A DNA stretch of 64,000 nt, taken from Halobacteriales archaeon QS_4_69_225 (GTDB lineage Archaea > Halobacteriota > Halobacteria > Halobacteriales > Haloarculaceae). The translations under genes and the position numbers were made by a program. The stretch's first letter is position 1; each line of letters opens with the position of its first letter. Below are positions 44,031-52,685 of the stretch, piece after piece. The stretch covers positions 1 through 64,000 of the forward strand of contig PXRL01000020.1 in the NCBI GenBank assembly GCA_003020965.1, written 5' to 3'. The notes beneath the pieces were generated by a model. It was not told the origin of the DNA. It saw only the letters and a program-made list of their open reading frames with translations, and did no database searches.

Positions 44031-44975
44031 ATGTTCGCCGGCCACGCCCTCCTGGCGTTCGCCCTGGCGGCCGGAGTGGCGTCGCTGGCCGGCTGCGACG
44101 CGGACCGCGCGCTCGCCGTCGGCGTCCTGGCCGGCGTCTTCGGGCTTGCTCCGGACGTCGACATCCTCTACGCGCCGGTCGGCCTCGCCGGCGCCGCCAG
44201 CCTCCCGGCGGCGGAGACGGCGTTCTGGACGACCGGCAACGTCGTCCACCGGACGGCGACCCACTCGCTGGTCGTCGGCGGCGCCGCCGCCGTCGCCGCG
44301 GGGCTGTGGGCCCGCCGGACCCGCCCCGGGCGGGCGCTCGCGGCGCTTCTGAGCGCCGCCGTCGTCGCCGTCGGCCTTGCCGACGCCGCCCTCGTCGCAA
44401 TCGTCCTCGCGGCCTTCGTCGCCGCCGTCGTCGCCGTCGCGGAGGCCGCCGCCCGGCGCGGCATCGCGGCTCGCGACGTCGCTCTCGCCGCCGCCGTCGG
44501 CCTGCTCTCGCACCCCTTCGGCGACGTCTTCACCGGCGGCCCGCCGGCGCTGTTCTACCCGCTGGACGTCGCGGTTCTCGCCGAGCGGGTCGTCCTCCAC
44601 CCCGACCCGACGCTCAACCTCCTCGGCGCGTTCGGCCTCGAGGTGGCGACGGCGTGGGCGGCCGTCGTCGTCTACCTCCGCGTCACCGATCGCCGGCTGG
44701 CCCCGTACGTCGGCCCGCACGCGGCGCTCGGGGTCGGCTTCGCCGGCGCCGTGCTGCTGCTGCCGCCGCCGTCGCTGGAGGCGCCGTACCGGTTCGTCGC
44801 CGGCGCGCTCGGCGTCGGGGCGATCGCCGCCGCCGGCGTCCGGGTGGGCGACCGACGGACGCCGTTCCGACCGACCGACGACCGCCCGCTGTACCGGCTC
44901 GACGCCGCCGTCACCGGCCTGGTCGCCCTCTCGGCGGCGCTCGTCGCCTACGGAATCCTCTACGTCTGGCTGTAG
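44031..44975 (+). CDS. Membrane-bound metal-dependent hydrolase (YdjM/DUF457 family)
   Basis: 314-residue polytopic membrane protein. The family signature is MFAGHALLAFALAAGVASLA, FGLAPDVDILYAPVGL, the HRTATHSL motif (VVHRTATHSLVVGGAAA) and LLSHPFGDVFTGGPPALFYP: His/Asp residues in the order expected for the LexA-binding/YdjM-like hydrolases. About eight hydrophobic segments. Function is poorly known; membrane lipid or other hydrolysis is proposed for relatives. ATG 44031 opens directly with the conserved GHALLAF. Confidence 0.85.
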   Translation: MFAGHALLAFALAAGVASLAGCDADRALAVGVLAGVFGLAPDVDILYAPVGLAGAASLPAAETAFWTTGNVVHRTATHSLVVGGAAAVAAGLWARRTRPGRALAALLSAAVVAVGLADAALVAIVLAAFVAAVVAVAEAAARRGIAARDVALAAAVGLLSHPFGDVFTGGPPALFYPLDVAVLAERVVLHPDPTLNLLGAFGLEVATAWAAVVVYLRVTDRRLAPYVGPHAALGVGFAGAVLLLPPPSLEAPYRFVAGALGVGAIAAAGVRVGDRRTPFRPTDDRPLYRLDAAVTGLVALSAALVAYGILYVWL

Positions 44976-45006
44976 CTTTTATTCTCCGGCGCCCGAACTC
45001 GGTTGT

Positions 45007-45654
45007 ATGAACGAGACGCCGCTGGCCCGCGTGCTGAGCGACGAGCGGCTGAACGCCGGGCTGGCGTGGGCGCTCACCGCCGGCGTCGCGGCGCTGGCCG
45101 TCGGGAGCCTGCTGGAGGGCGAGCCGCTGTCGGCCGGCTTCGCCGCCGTCGTCGTCGCGCTGGCGGTCGTCCCGCCGGTCGGCTTCCGGCACCCGCGGGC
45201 GATGCTCCCCTGGGAGGTGCTCGCGCTCGCCTCCCTGCCGGTGCTGGCCCGGACCGTCGTCGTCCTCTCGGGGCTCGGCACGGGCCGGATCGCCACCTAC
45301 GTCGCCGTCGCCGCCGTCGCGCTCATCGTCGCCGTCGAGCTCCACGTCTTCACCGCGGTGCGCATGAGCCCGGGGTTCGCGGTCGTCTTCGTCGTGCTGA
45401 CGACGATGGCGGCGGCCGGCGTCTGGGCCGTCAGCCGGTGGGCCGCGGACGTCCTGCTCGGCACCGGCTTCCTGCTGCGGCCCGGCGTCGAGGAGGCGAC
45501 CGTCGAGCGCCGGCTCATGCTCGACTTCCTCGCCTCGACCGTCGCCGGCCTCGGCGGCGGCGCCGTCTTCCAGCTGTACGTCCGCCGACAGGCACCGCTG
45601 GACGAGCGCATCGTCGGCGCCGACGCCGATGCCGGTCTCGGAGAGGTCCCGTGA
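45007..45654 (+). CDS. Membrane protein, unknown function
   Basis: 215-residue protein with about six membrane helices (LAWALTAGVAALAVGSLL; AAVVVALAVVPPVGF; LASLPVLARTVVVLSGL; YVAVAAVALIVAVELHVF; FAVVFVVLTTMAAAGVWAV). Its GTGA overlap with the next membrane-protein gene and the short gap from the previous one suggest a three-gene membrane operon. I do not recognise the family. Confidence 0.75.
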   Translation: MNETPLARVLSDERLNAGLAWALTAGVAALAVGSLLEGEPLSAGFAAVVVALAVVPPVGFRHPRAMLPWEVLALASLPVLARTVVVLSGLGTGRIATYVAVAAVALIVAVELHVFTAVRMSPGFAVVFVVLTTMAAAGVWAVSRWAADVLLGTGFLLRPGVEEATVERRLMLDFLASTVAGLGGGAVFQLYVRRQAPLDERIVGADADAGLGEVP

Positions 45655-46328
45655 GCCTCCGCGACCGACTCGCCGTCGGCGACGCCTGGCAGTTCCGTCT
45701 CACCCGCGGCATGCAGGCCGGTCTCGTCGGGCTGTTCGCCGTCGGCGCCGCCGAGGGCAACACGAGTATCCTCGTCAACACCGCCGTCGCCTTCGGCGTC
45801 TCGCTGCTGCCGGCCGTCCTCGAGCGGGACTACGGTATCCCGCTCGACCCGGGATTGACGCTGTGGCTGACGACCGCCGTCTTCCTGCACGCCCTCGGGG
45901 CCGTCGGGATTCCGGGCGTCGAGGGCAACTTCTACAGCTCGCTGTCGTGGTGGGACGAGATCACTCACACGCTGTCGTCGAGCATCGTCGCGGCGGCCGG
46001 CTACACCACCGCCCGCGCGGTCGACGAGCACTCCGACGCCGTCCGGCTGCCGCCGCGGTTCACCTTCGCGTTCATCCTCGTCGTCACGCTCGCCTTCGGC
46101 GTCTTCTGGGAGGTCATCGAGTTCGTCGTCGCCGAGGTGGCGGCGCGTTCCGGGACCGGCGCCGTCCTCACACAGTACGGTCTCGCCGACACGATGCTCG
46201 ATCTGGTGTTCGACACGATCGGCGCGGTCGTCGTCGCCGTCTGGGGGGCCGCACACCTCGCCGACGTCGTCGGGGTGGTCGCCGAGCGGCTGGGCGACGG
46301 CGCGTCCGACCCCGGCGCCGACCGCTGA
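45651..46328 (+). CDS. Membrane protein resembling the DUF2238/YjdF group
   Basis: 225-residue membrane protein, GTG start at 45651 overlapping the previous stop. Helices include AGLVGLFAVGAAEG, FAFILVVTLAFGVFWEVIEF and LDLVFDTIGAVVVAVWGAA. The conserved acidic/His segment SWWDEITHTLSSSIVAAAGY and the later FWEVIEF match the pattern in DUF2238 proteins. Function unknown. Confidence 0.75.
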   Translation: MSLRDRLAVGDAWQFRLTRGMQAGLVGLFAVGAAEGNTSILVNTAVAFGVSLLPAVLERDYGIPLDPGLTLWLTTAVFLHALGAVGIPGVEGNFYSSLSWWDEITHTLSSSIVAAAGYTTARAVDEHSDAVRLPPRFTFAFILVVTLAFGVFWEVIEFVVAEVAARSGTGAVLTQYGLADTMLDLVFDTIGAVVVAVWGAAHLADVVGVVAERLGDGASDPGADR

Positions 46329-46406
46329 CGGCCCTCGCGACGCCCCGAAGACGGCGCAAACGACCGCATCTGTTCCGCTTTTGCGGCTCCGGGCCGTATC
46401 GCCGGT

Positions 46407-46823
46407 ATGGACGATCCGACGGAGACGGCGGACTATCCGATCGCGTCGGCGCCGACGCCGGCGCCGGACGACGGGCCCGCGGCGGCGCTCCGCCGGCAGC
46501 TCGACGCGCTGGCCGACGACGGTACGCCGACCGACGACGCCGGCATCGAGACGGCCTACAACTTCGCCTCGCCCGCCATCCGCCGCCGGACGGGGTCGTA
46601 CGACCGGTTCGCCCGGCTGCTCCGCTCGCCCCGGTACGCGCCGCTGGTCGACCACGTCGAGGCGGTGACCGGGCCGCTGGAGCGGGACTGGAACGACGCG
46701 ACCCGCCGCGTCACCGTCACCGGGCCGGACGGCCGGACGCGCACCTACGAGTTCCGGCTGTCGCCGGCGACGACCGGCCCGTTCCGGAACTGCTGGCAGA
46801 CCGACGCCGTCGTGGTCGTCTGA
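46407..46823 (+). CDS. Hypothetical protein, DUF4864-like
   Basis: 138-residue soluble protein. The stretch ALRRQLDALADDGTPTDDAG followed by YNFASPAIRRRTGSYDRFAR and LLRSPRYAPLVDHVEAVTG resembles the DUF4864 family (NTF2-like fold suspected); the match is by eye. Its TGA stop provides the first base of the inverted-repeat element copy B. Confidence 0.65.
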   Translation: MDDPTETADYPIASAPTPAPDDGPAAALRRQLDALADDGTPTDDAGIETAYNFASPAIRRRTGSYDRFARLLRSPRYAPLVDHVEAVTGPLERDWNDATRRVTVTGPDGRTRTYEFRLSPATTGPFRNCWQTDAVVVV

Positions 46824-46932
46824 TACTGCCGGCTGTAATTCCTTCAAGATTCCTCGGCGATATCCGGTCGGATACCGTCCAGAACCTCGTCTTCCGAACG
46901 GGACCGCTTCACGTAGTTAGGGCCGGCAGTAT
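46823..46932 (+). repeat. 110-bp element with terminal inverted repeats, copy B
   Basis: Left end ATACTGCCGGCTGTAA, right end TTAGGGCCGGCAGTAT. Internal GGGACCGCTTCACGTA corresponds to the reverse complement of the copy-A block ACGTGAAGCGGTCC, and CCGTCCAGAACCTC to GAGGTCCTGGACGG. As in copy A, the element starts on the last base of the upstream TGA and points away from it. The minus strand could encode VKRSRSEDEVLDGIRPDIAE. Confidence 0.75.
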
Positions 46933-46988
46933 GACCGCCCGCGCTCCGCTTCCGCCGCCCTCAAGACGGCGCCGCCGCAAGCCGGATC

Positions 46989-47678
46989 ATGTCGTGGGAT
47001 GCCGCCCGGATCCGGGAGCTGCACGAGTCGCTGGTCGACCGCTACGAACCGGTCGAGCGGACGAGCGGACACGGCGCCGACGCCGACGCCGATCCCGGCG
47101 AGGGCGTCCGCCAGCTCGTGACGACCATCCTCTCGCAGAACGTCGCCGACCGGAACACCCGCCGGGCCGCCGACGCGCTGTTCGCCGAGTACGACGACTT
47201 CGCGGCAATCGAGGCCGCCGACCACGAGGCGCTCCGCGAGACCATCCGGGTGGCCGGCCTCCCGAACCAGAAGGCCGAGCGCATCCAGCGGGCGCTGGCG
47301 GCCATCCGCGAGGAGACCGGCGGCGCCTACTCGCTGGCCTTTCTCGACGCCCTCCCCGCCGCCGACGCCAAGGACTGGCTCACCGATATCAAGGGCGTCG
47401 GCCCGAAGACCGCGAGCGTCGTCCTGAACTTCCACTTCGGGAAGCCGACGATGGCCGTCGACACCCACGTCGAGCGGGTGTCCAAGCGGTTCGGCATCGT
47501 CCCCGAGTCGGCGTCGAACCAGCGGGCCCACGACGCCCTCGGCGAGGTCGTTCCCGACGAGCTGACCTACCCGCTGCACGTCCTGCTCATCCGCCACGGC
47601 CGGACCCACTGTACGGCCCGGTCGCCGGACTGCGACAACCCGGTCTGCGACGCCTACTGCGACTGCGAGGGTTGCTGA
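46989..47678 (+). CDS. nth: Endonuclease III-like DNA glycosylase
   Basis: 229-residue HhH-GPD base-excision-repair enzyme. The helix-hairpin-helix with catalytic Lys is DIKGVGPKTASVVLNFHFGK; the catalytic Asp follows in MAVDTHVERVSKRFGIVP. The C-terminal cysteines HCTARSPDCDNPVCDAYC form the [4Fe-4S] cluster loop. It removes oxidised pyrimidines and nicks the AP site. The start MSWDAARIRELHESLVDRYE is about 55 bases after repeat copy B. Confidence 0.92.
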   Translation: MSWDAARIRELHESLVDRYEPVERTSGHGADADADPGEGVRQLVTTILSQNVADRNTRRAADALFAEYDDFAAIEAADHEALRETIRVAGLPNQKAERIQRALAAIREETGGAYSLAFLDALPAADAKDWLTDIKGVGPKTASVVLNFHFGKPTMAVDTHVERVSKRFGIVPESASNQRAHDALGEVVPDELTYPLHVLLIRHGRTHCTARSPDCDNPVCDAYCDCEGC

Positions 47679-47729
47679 GCGGGGCCGGCGGGGCCGAGGG
47701 AGACGGGCACCGCCGCCACCGCCGCGACC

Positions 47730-48473
47730 TCAGGACTCCGGCAGTCGGCCGCCGTCGACGGCGACGTTCTCGCCGCTGATGTAGTCGGCGGCGTCGCTAC
47801 AGAAGAACAACAGCGGCGCGGCGACGTCCTCGAAGCCGGCCGGTCGGCCCCGGGGCATCGAGCCCTCGCCCACGTCCGAGAGGGTGTTCTCGACGGCGAA
47901 CGGCGAGACGGCGTTGACCGTCACCCCGTCGTTCTGGGTGTCGTAGGCGAGCATCCGGGTGAACATGACGACGCCTGTCTTCGCGACGAAGTACGGGAAG
48001 TTCACCGGGGCGGCGTGCATCAGGTCGCTGTCGGCGAAGCCGATGTTGACGATCCGGCCCCAGCCGGCCTCCCGCATCGGCCCGAGCGCCCGCCGCGAGC
48101 ACAGTACCGTCCCGTAGAACGTCGTCTCGACGACGTCGCGCCAGGCGTCCCACTCGATGTCCGCCCAGTGGCGGGGGTCGAAGTTACCGACGTTGTTGAC
48201 GAGCACGTCGACGCTCCCGAGGTCGGCCTCGACGGCGTCGAAGGCGGCGTCGACCGACGCCGGGTCGGTGACGTCGCCCTGTGTCGTCGTCGCGGTGACA
48301 CCGCGGTCGCGGGCCTCCTCGGCGGTCGCCTCGGCGGCCGCGTCGCTGGTGTTGTAGTGGACGACGACGTCGGCGCCGCAGTCGGCCAGCGCCAACAGTA
48401 GCTCCCGGCCGACGCGCTTGGCGCTGCCGGTCACCAGTGCGGTCCGTCCGTCGAGGTCGGGCGTCGGCTCCAT
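47730..48473 (-). CDS. Short-chain dehydrogenase/reductase
   Basis: 247-residue SDR. The cofactor motif is ALVTGSAKRVGRELLLALAD (TGxxxxxGxx, with an Arg suggesting NADPH), then LVNNVGNFDP, and the catalytic Tyr-Lys in FPYFVAKTGVVMFTRML. The C-terminus CSDAADYISGENVAVDGGRL is typical. The TGSAKRVG motif is like that of pteridine-reductase/FolM-type SDRs, so a pterin substrate is conceivable. It is divergent from the tnpB element 2. Confidence 0.9.
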   Translation of the reverse strand: MEPTPDLDGRTALVTGSAKRVGRELLLALADCGADVVVHYNTSDAAAEATAEEARDRGVTATTTQGDVTDPASVDAAFDAVEADLGSVDVLVNNVGNFDPRHWADIEWDAWRDVVETTFYGTVLCSRRALGPMREAGWGRIVNIGFADSDLMHAAPVNFPYFVAKTGVVMFTRMLAYDTQNDGVTVNAVSPFAVENTLSDVGEGSMPRGRPAGFEDVAAPLLFFCSDAADYISGENVAVDGGRLPES

Positions 48474-48554
48474 GCGCCGGCGTAGCGGCGCCGAGGGGTT
48501 CAGTCCGGGCGTCGGCGACGGGCTTGCCGCTTGCGACGGTTACCTTCTTGAGCG

Positions 48555-50029
48555 AGAGAGTCCCGCCCTTCAGGGCGGGTGTGAATCGCGTCGACTCAAG
48601 AGAACAATCACCGGCGGCCCCCGGCTGAATATTCCACCAGAAGTTACTTGTCTGCTGAGCTATACAGTCTACGTATGGCGAATCGGACGGTCACGCGCAC
48701 CCACGTCGCCTCTATCCGCAACCAGCGACAGGTGCGTGACGGCCTCGATTCGCTCGGGTTCGCCGCCTCGAAGCTCTGGAACATCACTCGGTGGACCGTC
48801 GAGCGCATCTGGAGCGAAACGGGCCACATCCCCGGCCACGCTGAACTCTCCTCGTACCTCAAATCACACGAACGCTACGCGGACCTCAACGCACAGTCCA
48901 GTCAGCGAGTTATCCAAGAGCTCGCTGAGGCGTTCAAGTCGTGGTACGGCCATCGGCAAAACGGGGACTCGGAAGCGAACCCGCCAGCATACCGTAAACG
49001 CGGCGACCACCACCCGCGTTCCACAGTCACGTTCAAACAGGACGGCTTCAAACACGACCCCGAGAACGGACGCGTCCGCCTCTCGAAAGGCCGGAACCTC
49101 AAAGAGTCGTGGTCAGACTTCATCCTCTGCGAGTACGCTGCTGACCCCGACGCGGACATCGAGAACGTCCAGCAGGTCCGGGCGGTATATGACCGCGGCG
49201 AGTGGCGGTTACACTTTATCTGTCGCCACGAAATCGACCCGGAGCCACCGGGCGACGACGTGGCTGGCATCGACCTCGGCATCTCGAACTTCGCCGCCGT
49301 GTCGTTCGGTGACGAGGGCGTTCTGTACCCCGGCGGTGCGCTCAAGGAGGACGAATACTGGTTCCACAAGAAGCGGGCCGAATGCGACGATTCGTCGTCC
49401 GTCGAGGCCAACCGTCTCGACCGGAAACGCACTGAACGGCGGTCGCACTTCTTTCACGCGCTGTCAAAGGACATCGTGGGGCGGTGCGCCGAGCGCGGCG
49501 TCGGTACCATCGTCGTGGGTGACCTATCGGGCATCCGCGACGGGGAGGACTGGGGTGACAGCGGCAACCTCAGTCTGCACGGGTGGGCATTCGACCGCTT
49601 CACGCAGATGCTCGAATACAAGGCCGAGGAACGCGGCATCGACGTGGAGCAGGTGGACGAACGCGGTACGTCCAAGTCCTGCTCGGTCTGTGGTACCAAG
49701 GACGGAAGCCAGCGCGTCGAGCGCGGGTTGTACATCTGTGAGTCGTGCGGTACCGTCGCCAACGCGGACATCAGCGGCGCGGAGAATATCCGCGAGAAGG
49801 TACTCCCGAGTCTCGCCTGCGACGGGGGAGATAGGGATAACGGCTGGATGGCACAGCCAGCGGTCTGCCTGTTCGACAAATCGACGGGCCGAGTACGCCC
49901 ACAAGAACAGGTTGTAGACTGCGAACCTTAATATTCCCAACCGCGGTCGGGAAACCGCGCCGTCGCCGGGCTGCGCCCGGCTGCCTGAGGGAGCTTCGCT
50001 CCCTCTCCGTTCACGGCGCGGAGGATGTC
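48555..50029 (+). mobile_element. IS1341-type (tnpB-only) insertion element 2
   Basis: Intact tnpB with a structured right end: triloop hairpin GAGGGAGC-TTC-GCTCCCTC (49987-50005) then CCGTTCACGGCGCGGAGGAT and GTCA. The right edge coincides with the photolyase stop codon (TCA 50028-50030). Upstream, CCCGCCCT-TC-AGGGCGGG (48562-48579) is another hairpin typical of these ends and may be the left part or an older end. No tnpA is present. Confidence 0.7.
48675..49931 (+). CDS. tnpB: TnpB-family RNA-guided nuclease-like protein, atypical RuvC-II
   Basis: 418-residue TnpB, close relative of the one at 10902. RuvC-I Asp200 (AGIDLGI), zinc ribbon CSVCG...CESCG (336-358) and RuvC-III Asp365 (ANADISGAEN) are present. 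RuvC-II reads TIVVGDLSGI: Gly282 stands where the catalytic Glu of VxxEDL is expected. EDWG at 291-294, shared with the paralogue, is a candidate alternative acidic residue. Start MANRTVTRTHVASIRN at 48675 matches the N-terminus of the paralogue. The N-terminal half carries the helical wedge/REC-like region. Confidence 0.88.
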   Translation: MANRTVTRTHVASIRNQRQVRDGLDSLGFAASKLWNITRWTVERIWSETGHIPGHAELSSYLKSHERYADLNAQSSQRVIQELAEAFKSWYGHRQNGDSEANPPAYRKRGDHHPRSTVTFKQDGFKHDPENGRVRLSKGRNLKESWSDFILCEYAADPDADIENVQQVRAVYDRGEWRLHFICRHEIDPEPPGDDVAGIDLGISNFAAVSFGDEGVLYPGGALKEDEYWFHKKRAECDDSSSVEANRLDRKRTERRSHFFHALSKDIVGRCAERGVGTIVVGDLSGIRDGEDWGDSGNLSLHGWAFDRFTQMLEYKAEERGIDVEQVDERGTSKSCSVCGTKDGSQRVERGLYICESCGTVANADISGAENIREKVLPSLACDGGDRDNGWMAQPAVCLFDKSTGRVRPQEQVVDCEP

Positions 50030-51413
50030 ATCGCTTGCCGAGCGCGCGCTCGAAGGTCCGCTGGGCGCGCTCGTAGCCCTCGTTGCGGTCGACGATGGGG
50101 TGGGGGTACTCCGGCGCCAGCTCCTCGCGCTCGTCGCGCGAGAGGGTGGGCCACTCGACGATCCTATCCGCCGGCACGTCCCGCAGTTCGGGGACGTACT
50201 CCGTGACGAACGCCGCGCCGTCGTCGTACTTGGCCATCTGGCTGACGGGGTCGAAGATGCGGACGTCGACGGAGTCGGTGCCCGTCGAGGCCGTCCACTG
50301 CCAGTTGCCGTAGTTGGAGGCGTAGTCGTGGTCGACGAGTTTCTTCGTGAAGTGTCGGGCGCCCTTCCGCCAGTCGACGAGCAGGTGCTTCGTCAGGAAG
50401 CTCGCCACCACCTGCCGGGGCCGGTTGTGAACGTACCCCTCGCGTTCGAGCTGGCGCATCCCGGCGTCGACGAGCGGGTAGCCCGTCTCGCCGCGCTTCC
50501 AGGCCTCGAACGCCGCCTCGTCGTCCCGCCACTCGATCTCGTTGGGGAACGACACGTAGTTCTCCCGCGGCAGCTCCGGGTTGTAGTACAGCAGGTGGTA
50601 GTTCTGCTCCCGCCACGACAGCTCGTAGCGGTACTTGTCGACGTTGCGGGCCTCATTGCCGTGGACCGCGTCGTGGATCTCGGAGGCCTCTCCCCACAGC
50701 TCCCGAATCCCGATCATGCCCGCCGCGAGGTACGGCGACATCCGGGAGACGGCCTGCGTCGGCGCCTCGGCGGCCCGCGGGAGGTCGTCTCTGGTGTCGT
50801 TGTACGTGTAGATGCCCTCGCCGCAGAACCGGTCGAACCGCTCGCGGGCGGCCTCGTAGCCGGCCTCCGGGAGTTCGATGTCGACGTCGGGCACCGGGAC
50901 GGTCTCGTCGGCGGCGACGTCGGCCAGCCGGTCGGGCTCGGGGGGCTCGACCGGCATCTGCTTCGGCACCCGCTCCCAGTCGTTGTGGAACTGGCTGTGG
51001 TTCGGGTACGACGACTCGAGCTTCCCCGGTCCGACCAGCACGAGGTCGGTCAGCGACGTCGTCTCGACGTTCGCCTTCCCCAGCGCCCGCTCGACGCTGT
51101 CCTGCCGGTCGCGGCGCCGCCGCCGGTAGTGCTCGTTGTAGTACAGCTCCTCGGCGCCGTACTCCTCGGCGGCCGCGACGAGCTCCCGCTCCGGGGAGCC
51201 CGCCCGGACGACGAGGTCGCTGCCGAGCTCGCGGTACCGCTCCTGGAGCCGGCGGACGCCCTCGAGGAAGAACGCTCGCTGTCGGGGGCCGACGGTCGCC
51301 AGCAGGTCCGTGTCGTAGACGTACACCGGGACGACCTCGTCGCCGCGGGCGGCGGCCGTCAGGCTGACGTTGTCGCGGGTCCGGAGGTCCCGCTGGTGCC
51401 AGAACAGTCGCAT
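50028..51413 (-). CDS. phr: DNA photolyase/cryptochrome family protein
   Basis: 461-residue class-I-type CPD photolyase. N-terminal alpha/beta domain starts RLFWHQRDLRTRDNVSL; FAD-domain signatures are YELSWREQNYHLLYYNPE, TGYPLVDAGMRQLEREGYVH, NRPRQVVASFLTKHLLVDWR and DYASNYGNWQWTASTGTDS. It repairs UV-induced cyclobutane dimers with blue light. Start ATG 51413 gives the conserved N-terminus; the frame is open upstream through a repetitive region. Its stop codon overlaps the last bases of tnpB element 2, so the insertion may have changed the very C-terminus. Confidence 0.93.
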   Translation of the reverse strand: MRLFWHQRDLRTRDNVSLTAAARGDEVVPVYVYDTDLLATVGPRQRAFFLEGVRRLQERYRELGSDLVVRAGSPERELVAAAEEYGAEELYYNEHYRRRRRDRQDSVERALGKANVETTSLTDLVLVGPGKLESSYPNHSQFHNDWERVPKQMPVEPPEPDRLADVAADETVPVPDVDIELPEAGYEAARERFDRFCGEGIYTYNDTRDDLPRAAEAPTQAVSRMSPYLAAGMIGIRELWGEASEIHDAVHGNEARNVDKYRYELSWREQNYHLLYYNPELPRENYVSFPNEIEWRDDEAAFEAWKRGETGYPLVDAGMRQLEREGYVHNRPRQVVASFLTKHLLVDWRKGARHFTKKLVDHDYASNYGNWQWTASTGTDSVDVRIFDPVSQMAKYDDGAAFVTEYVPELRDVPADRIVEWPTLSRDEREELAPEYPHPIVDRNEGYERAQRTFERALGKR

Positions 51414-51574
51414 ACCTTTCGTTCGACGGCCGCCAACTAGAGGGCTATGACACCGGAAGCACCCGCCGGCTGTCGGCCCGCCGGTCGCCGACCGTCGACT
51501 GTCGGCTGTCGGCCGTCGGCCGTCGGCCTGCCGCCGGCGCAAGGACCATCCGGCCGGCGACCGTACGGTCGCAC

Positions 51575-51880
51575 ATGCAACCGACGACGGAGACGGCGGC
51601 CGACCCCGACCGGCTGGAGCGGCGACTGCCGGCCGACCCGCCGGCGGGCTGGCAGCGCACCGACGCCGGCGGCGGCATCGTCGAGTACCGGCTCCCCGGC
51701 GACGACGGGGTGTGTGCCGCCGCGAAGGTGACCGTCCGCCCCGACGTCGTCGACTCGGCCGCGGTCAGGATCGAGCGGAAGAAGGGCTGTCAAACTGCCG
51801 GCCGCTCGACGTACGACGACCTCGAGGCCGCCGTCGACGCCGTCGAGACGACGCTGCACCGGGCGCTGGAGAACGAGTAA
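51575..51880 (+). CDS. Haloarchaeal hypothetical protein
   Basis: 101-residue acidic protein beginning MQPTTETAADPDRLERRLPA, with the core GWQRTDAGGGIVEYRLPGDD and VTVRPDVVDSAAVRIERKKG, ending in a helix DDLEAAVDAVETTLHRALEN. It looks like the small conserved haloarchaeal proteins of unknown function. Divergent from phr; the 160-bp gap between them contains short GTCGGC-type tandem repeats. Confidence 0.7.
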   Translation: MQPTTETAADPDRLERRLPADPPAGWQRTDAGGGIVEYRLPGDDGVCAAAKVTVRPDVVDSAAVRIERKKGCQTAGRSTYDDLEAAVDAVETTLHRALENE

Positions 51881-51925
51881 CGCGGCGCCGCACGCGGGCC
51901 CGGGCGAACCTGCACGCGGCCGCCG

Positions 51926-52564
51926 TCAGCAGACTGGCTTAGGGTTGACGCCCATCGACTCCAGCCGCTCGGTGTACTCGTCGTAGGCCGCCTGGATCGT
52001 GTCGCTCGCGGCCTCGCGGGCCCGTTCCCACCGCTCGTCGTCGTCGCCGCAGCGGGCCGCGAGCAGCTCCGTCGCCCGCTCCAGTTGGGCGTCGAGGTCG
52101 TCGCCCATGCCGCGGAACAGCCGCGCGGTCTGTGGGTCGGCGTCGCCGACGAAGAAGCCCGTCACCTGTTCTTTGGATTTCTCGGCGGCCAGCGTCCGGC
52201 CGACGAAGCCGCCCAGTCGTTCGACGTCGCCGTCCAGCCCCCGGAGGTACGCCTGAACGGCCGGGGTCTCGCCGGGCTCGTGGGCGTCGAGCTCGCCGGC
52301 GACCGTCTCGTAGTGGTCACGCTCCTCCTCGGCGGTCGTCGCGAACGCCGCCGCCAGCTCGTCGTCGCCGTCGGCCTCGGCGTCGTCGGCCCAGGCGGCG
52401 TACGTCTCGGCGGCGTGGTGCTCGGCGGTGGCGGTCGCCGTCAACACCTCCTCGGCCTCCATCTCGCCGGCGGTGTCGGCGTACAGCGCCTTCGAGGACC
52501 CGAGCCGCGAGAGGGCGGTGTCGTTGGCGTCCCGAACCGCGTCGGTGAACTCCTCGGGTGTCAT
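51926..52564 (-). CDS. Ferritin-like/rubrerythrin-related protein
   Basis: 212-residue all-helical protein. Two carboxylate/His helices are visible: ATATAEHHAAETYAAWADDA and AFATTAEEERDHYETVAGEL, the pattern of ferritin-like di-iron proteins. There is no C-terminal rubredoxin domain. A long helical C-terminal part follows (RATELLAARCGDDDERWERA). Predicted role in iron or peroxide handling, or membrane-free oxidative stress defence; not certain. Confidence 0.75.
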   Translation of the reverse strand: MTPEEFTDAVRDANDTALSRLGSSKALYADTAGEMEAEEVLTATATAEHHAAETYAAWADDAEADGDDELAAAFATTAEEERDHYETVAGELDAHEPGETPAVQAYLRGLDGDVERLGGFVGRTLAAEKSKEQVTGFFVGDADPQTARLFRGMGDDLDAQLERATELLAARCGDDDERWERAREAASDTIQAAYDEYTERLESMGVNPKPVC

Positions 52565-52685
52565 GCCCGCAGCTACGCCCGCGCGTCGCTTGTAACCAGC
52601 GGTCGCCGCCGAAAGAAGGGATGCTATCGGGAGCCGGAACCGCGGCCGTCAGCCGACTGGGGAGCCGCCCTGCCTGGTTCTCCGG

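Noticed and set aside
51440-51560. GTCGGC-rich tandem repeats upstream of phr
   Set aside because: Unit of six or seven bases with no spacers, so not a CRISPR array; probably simple repeat expansion.
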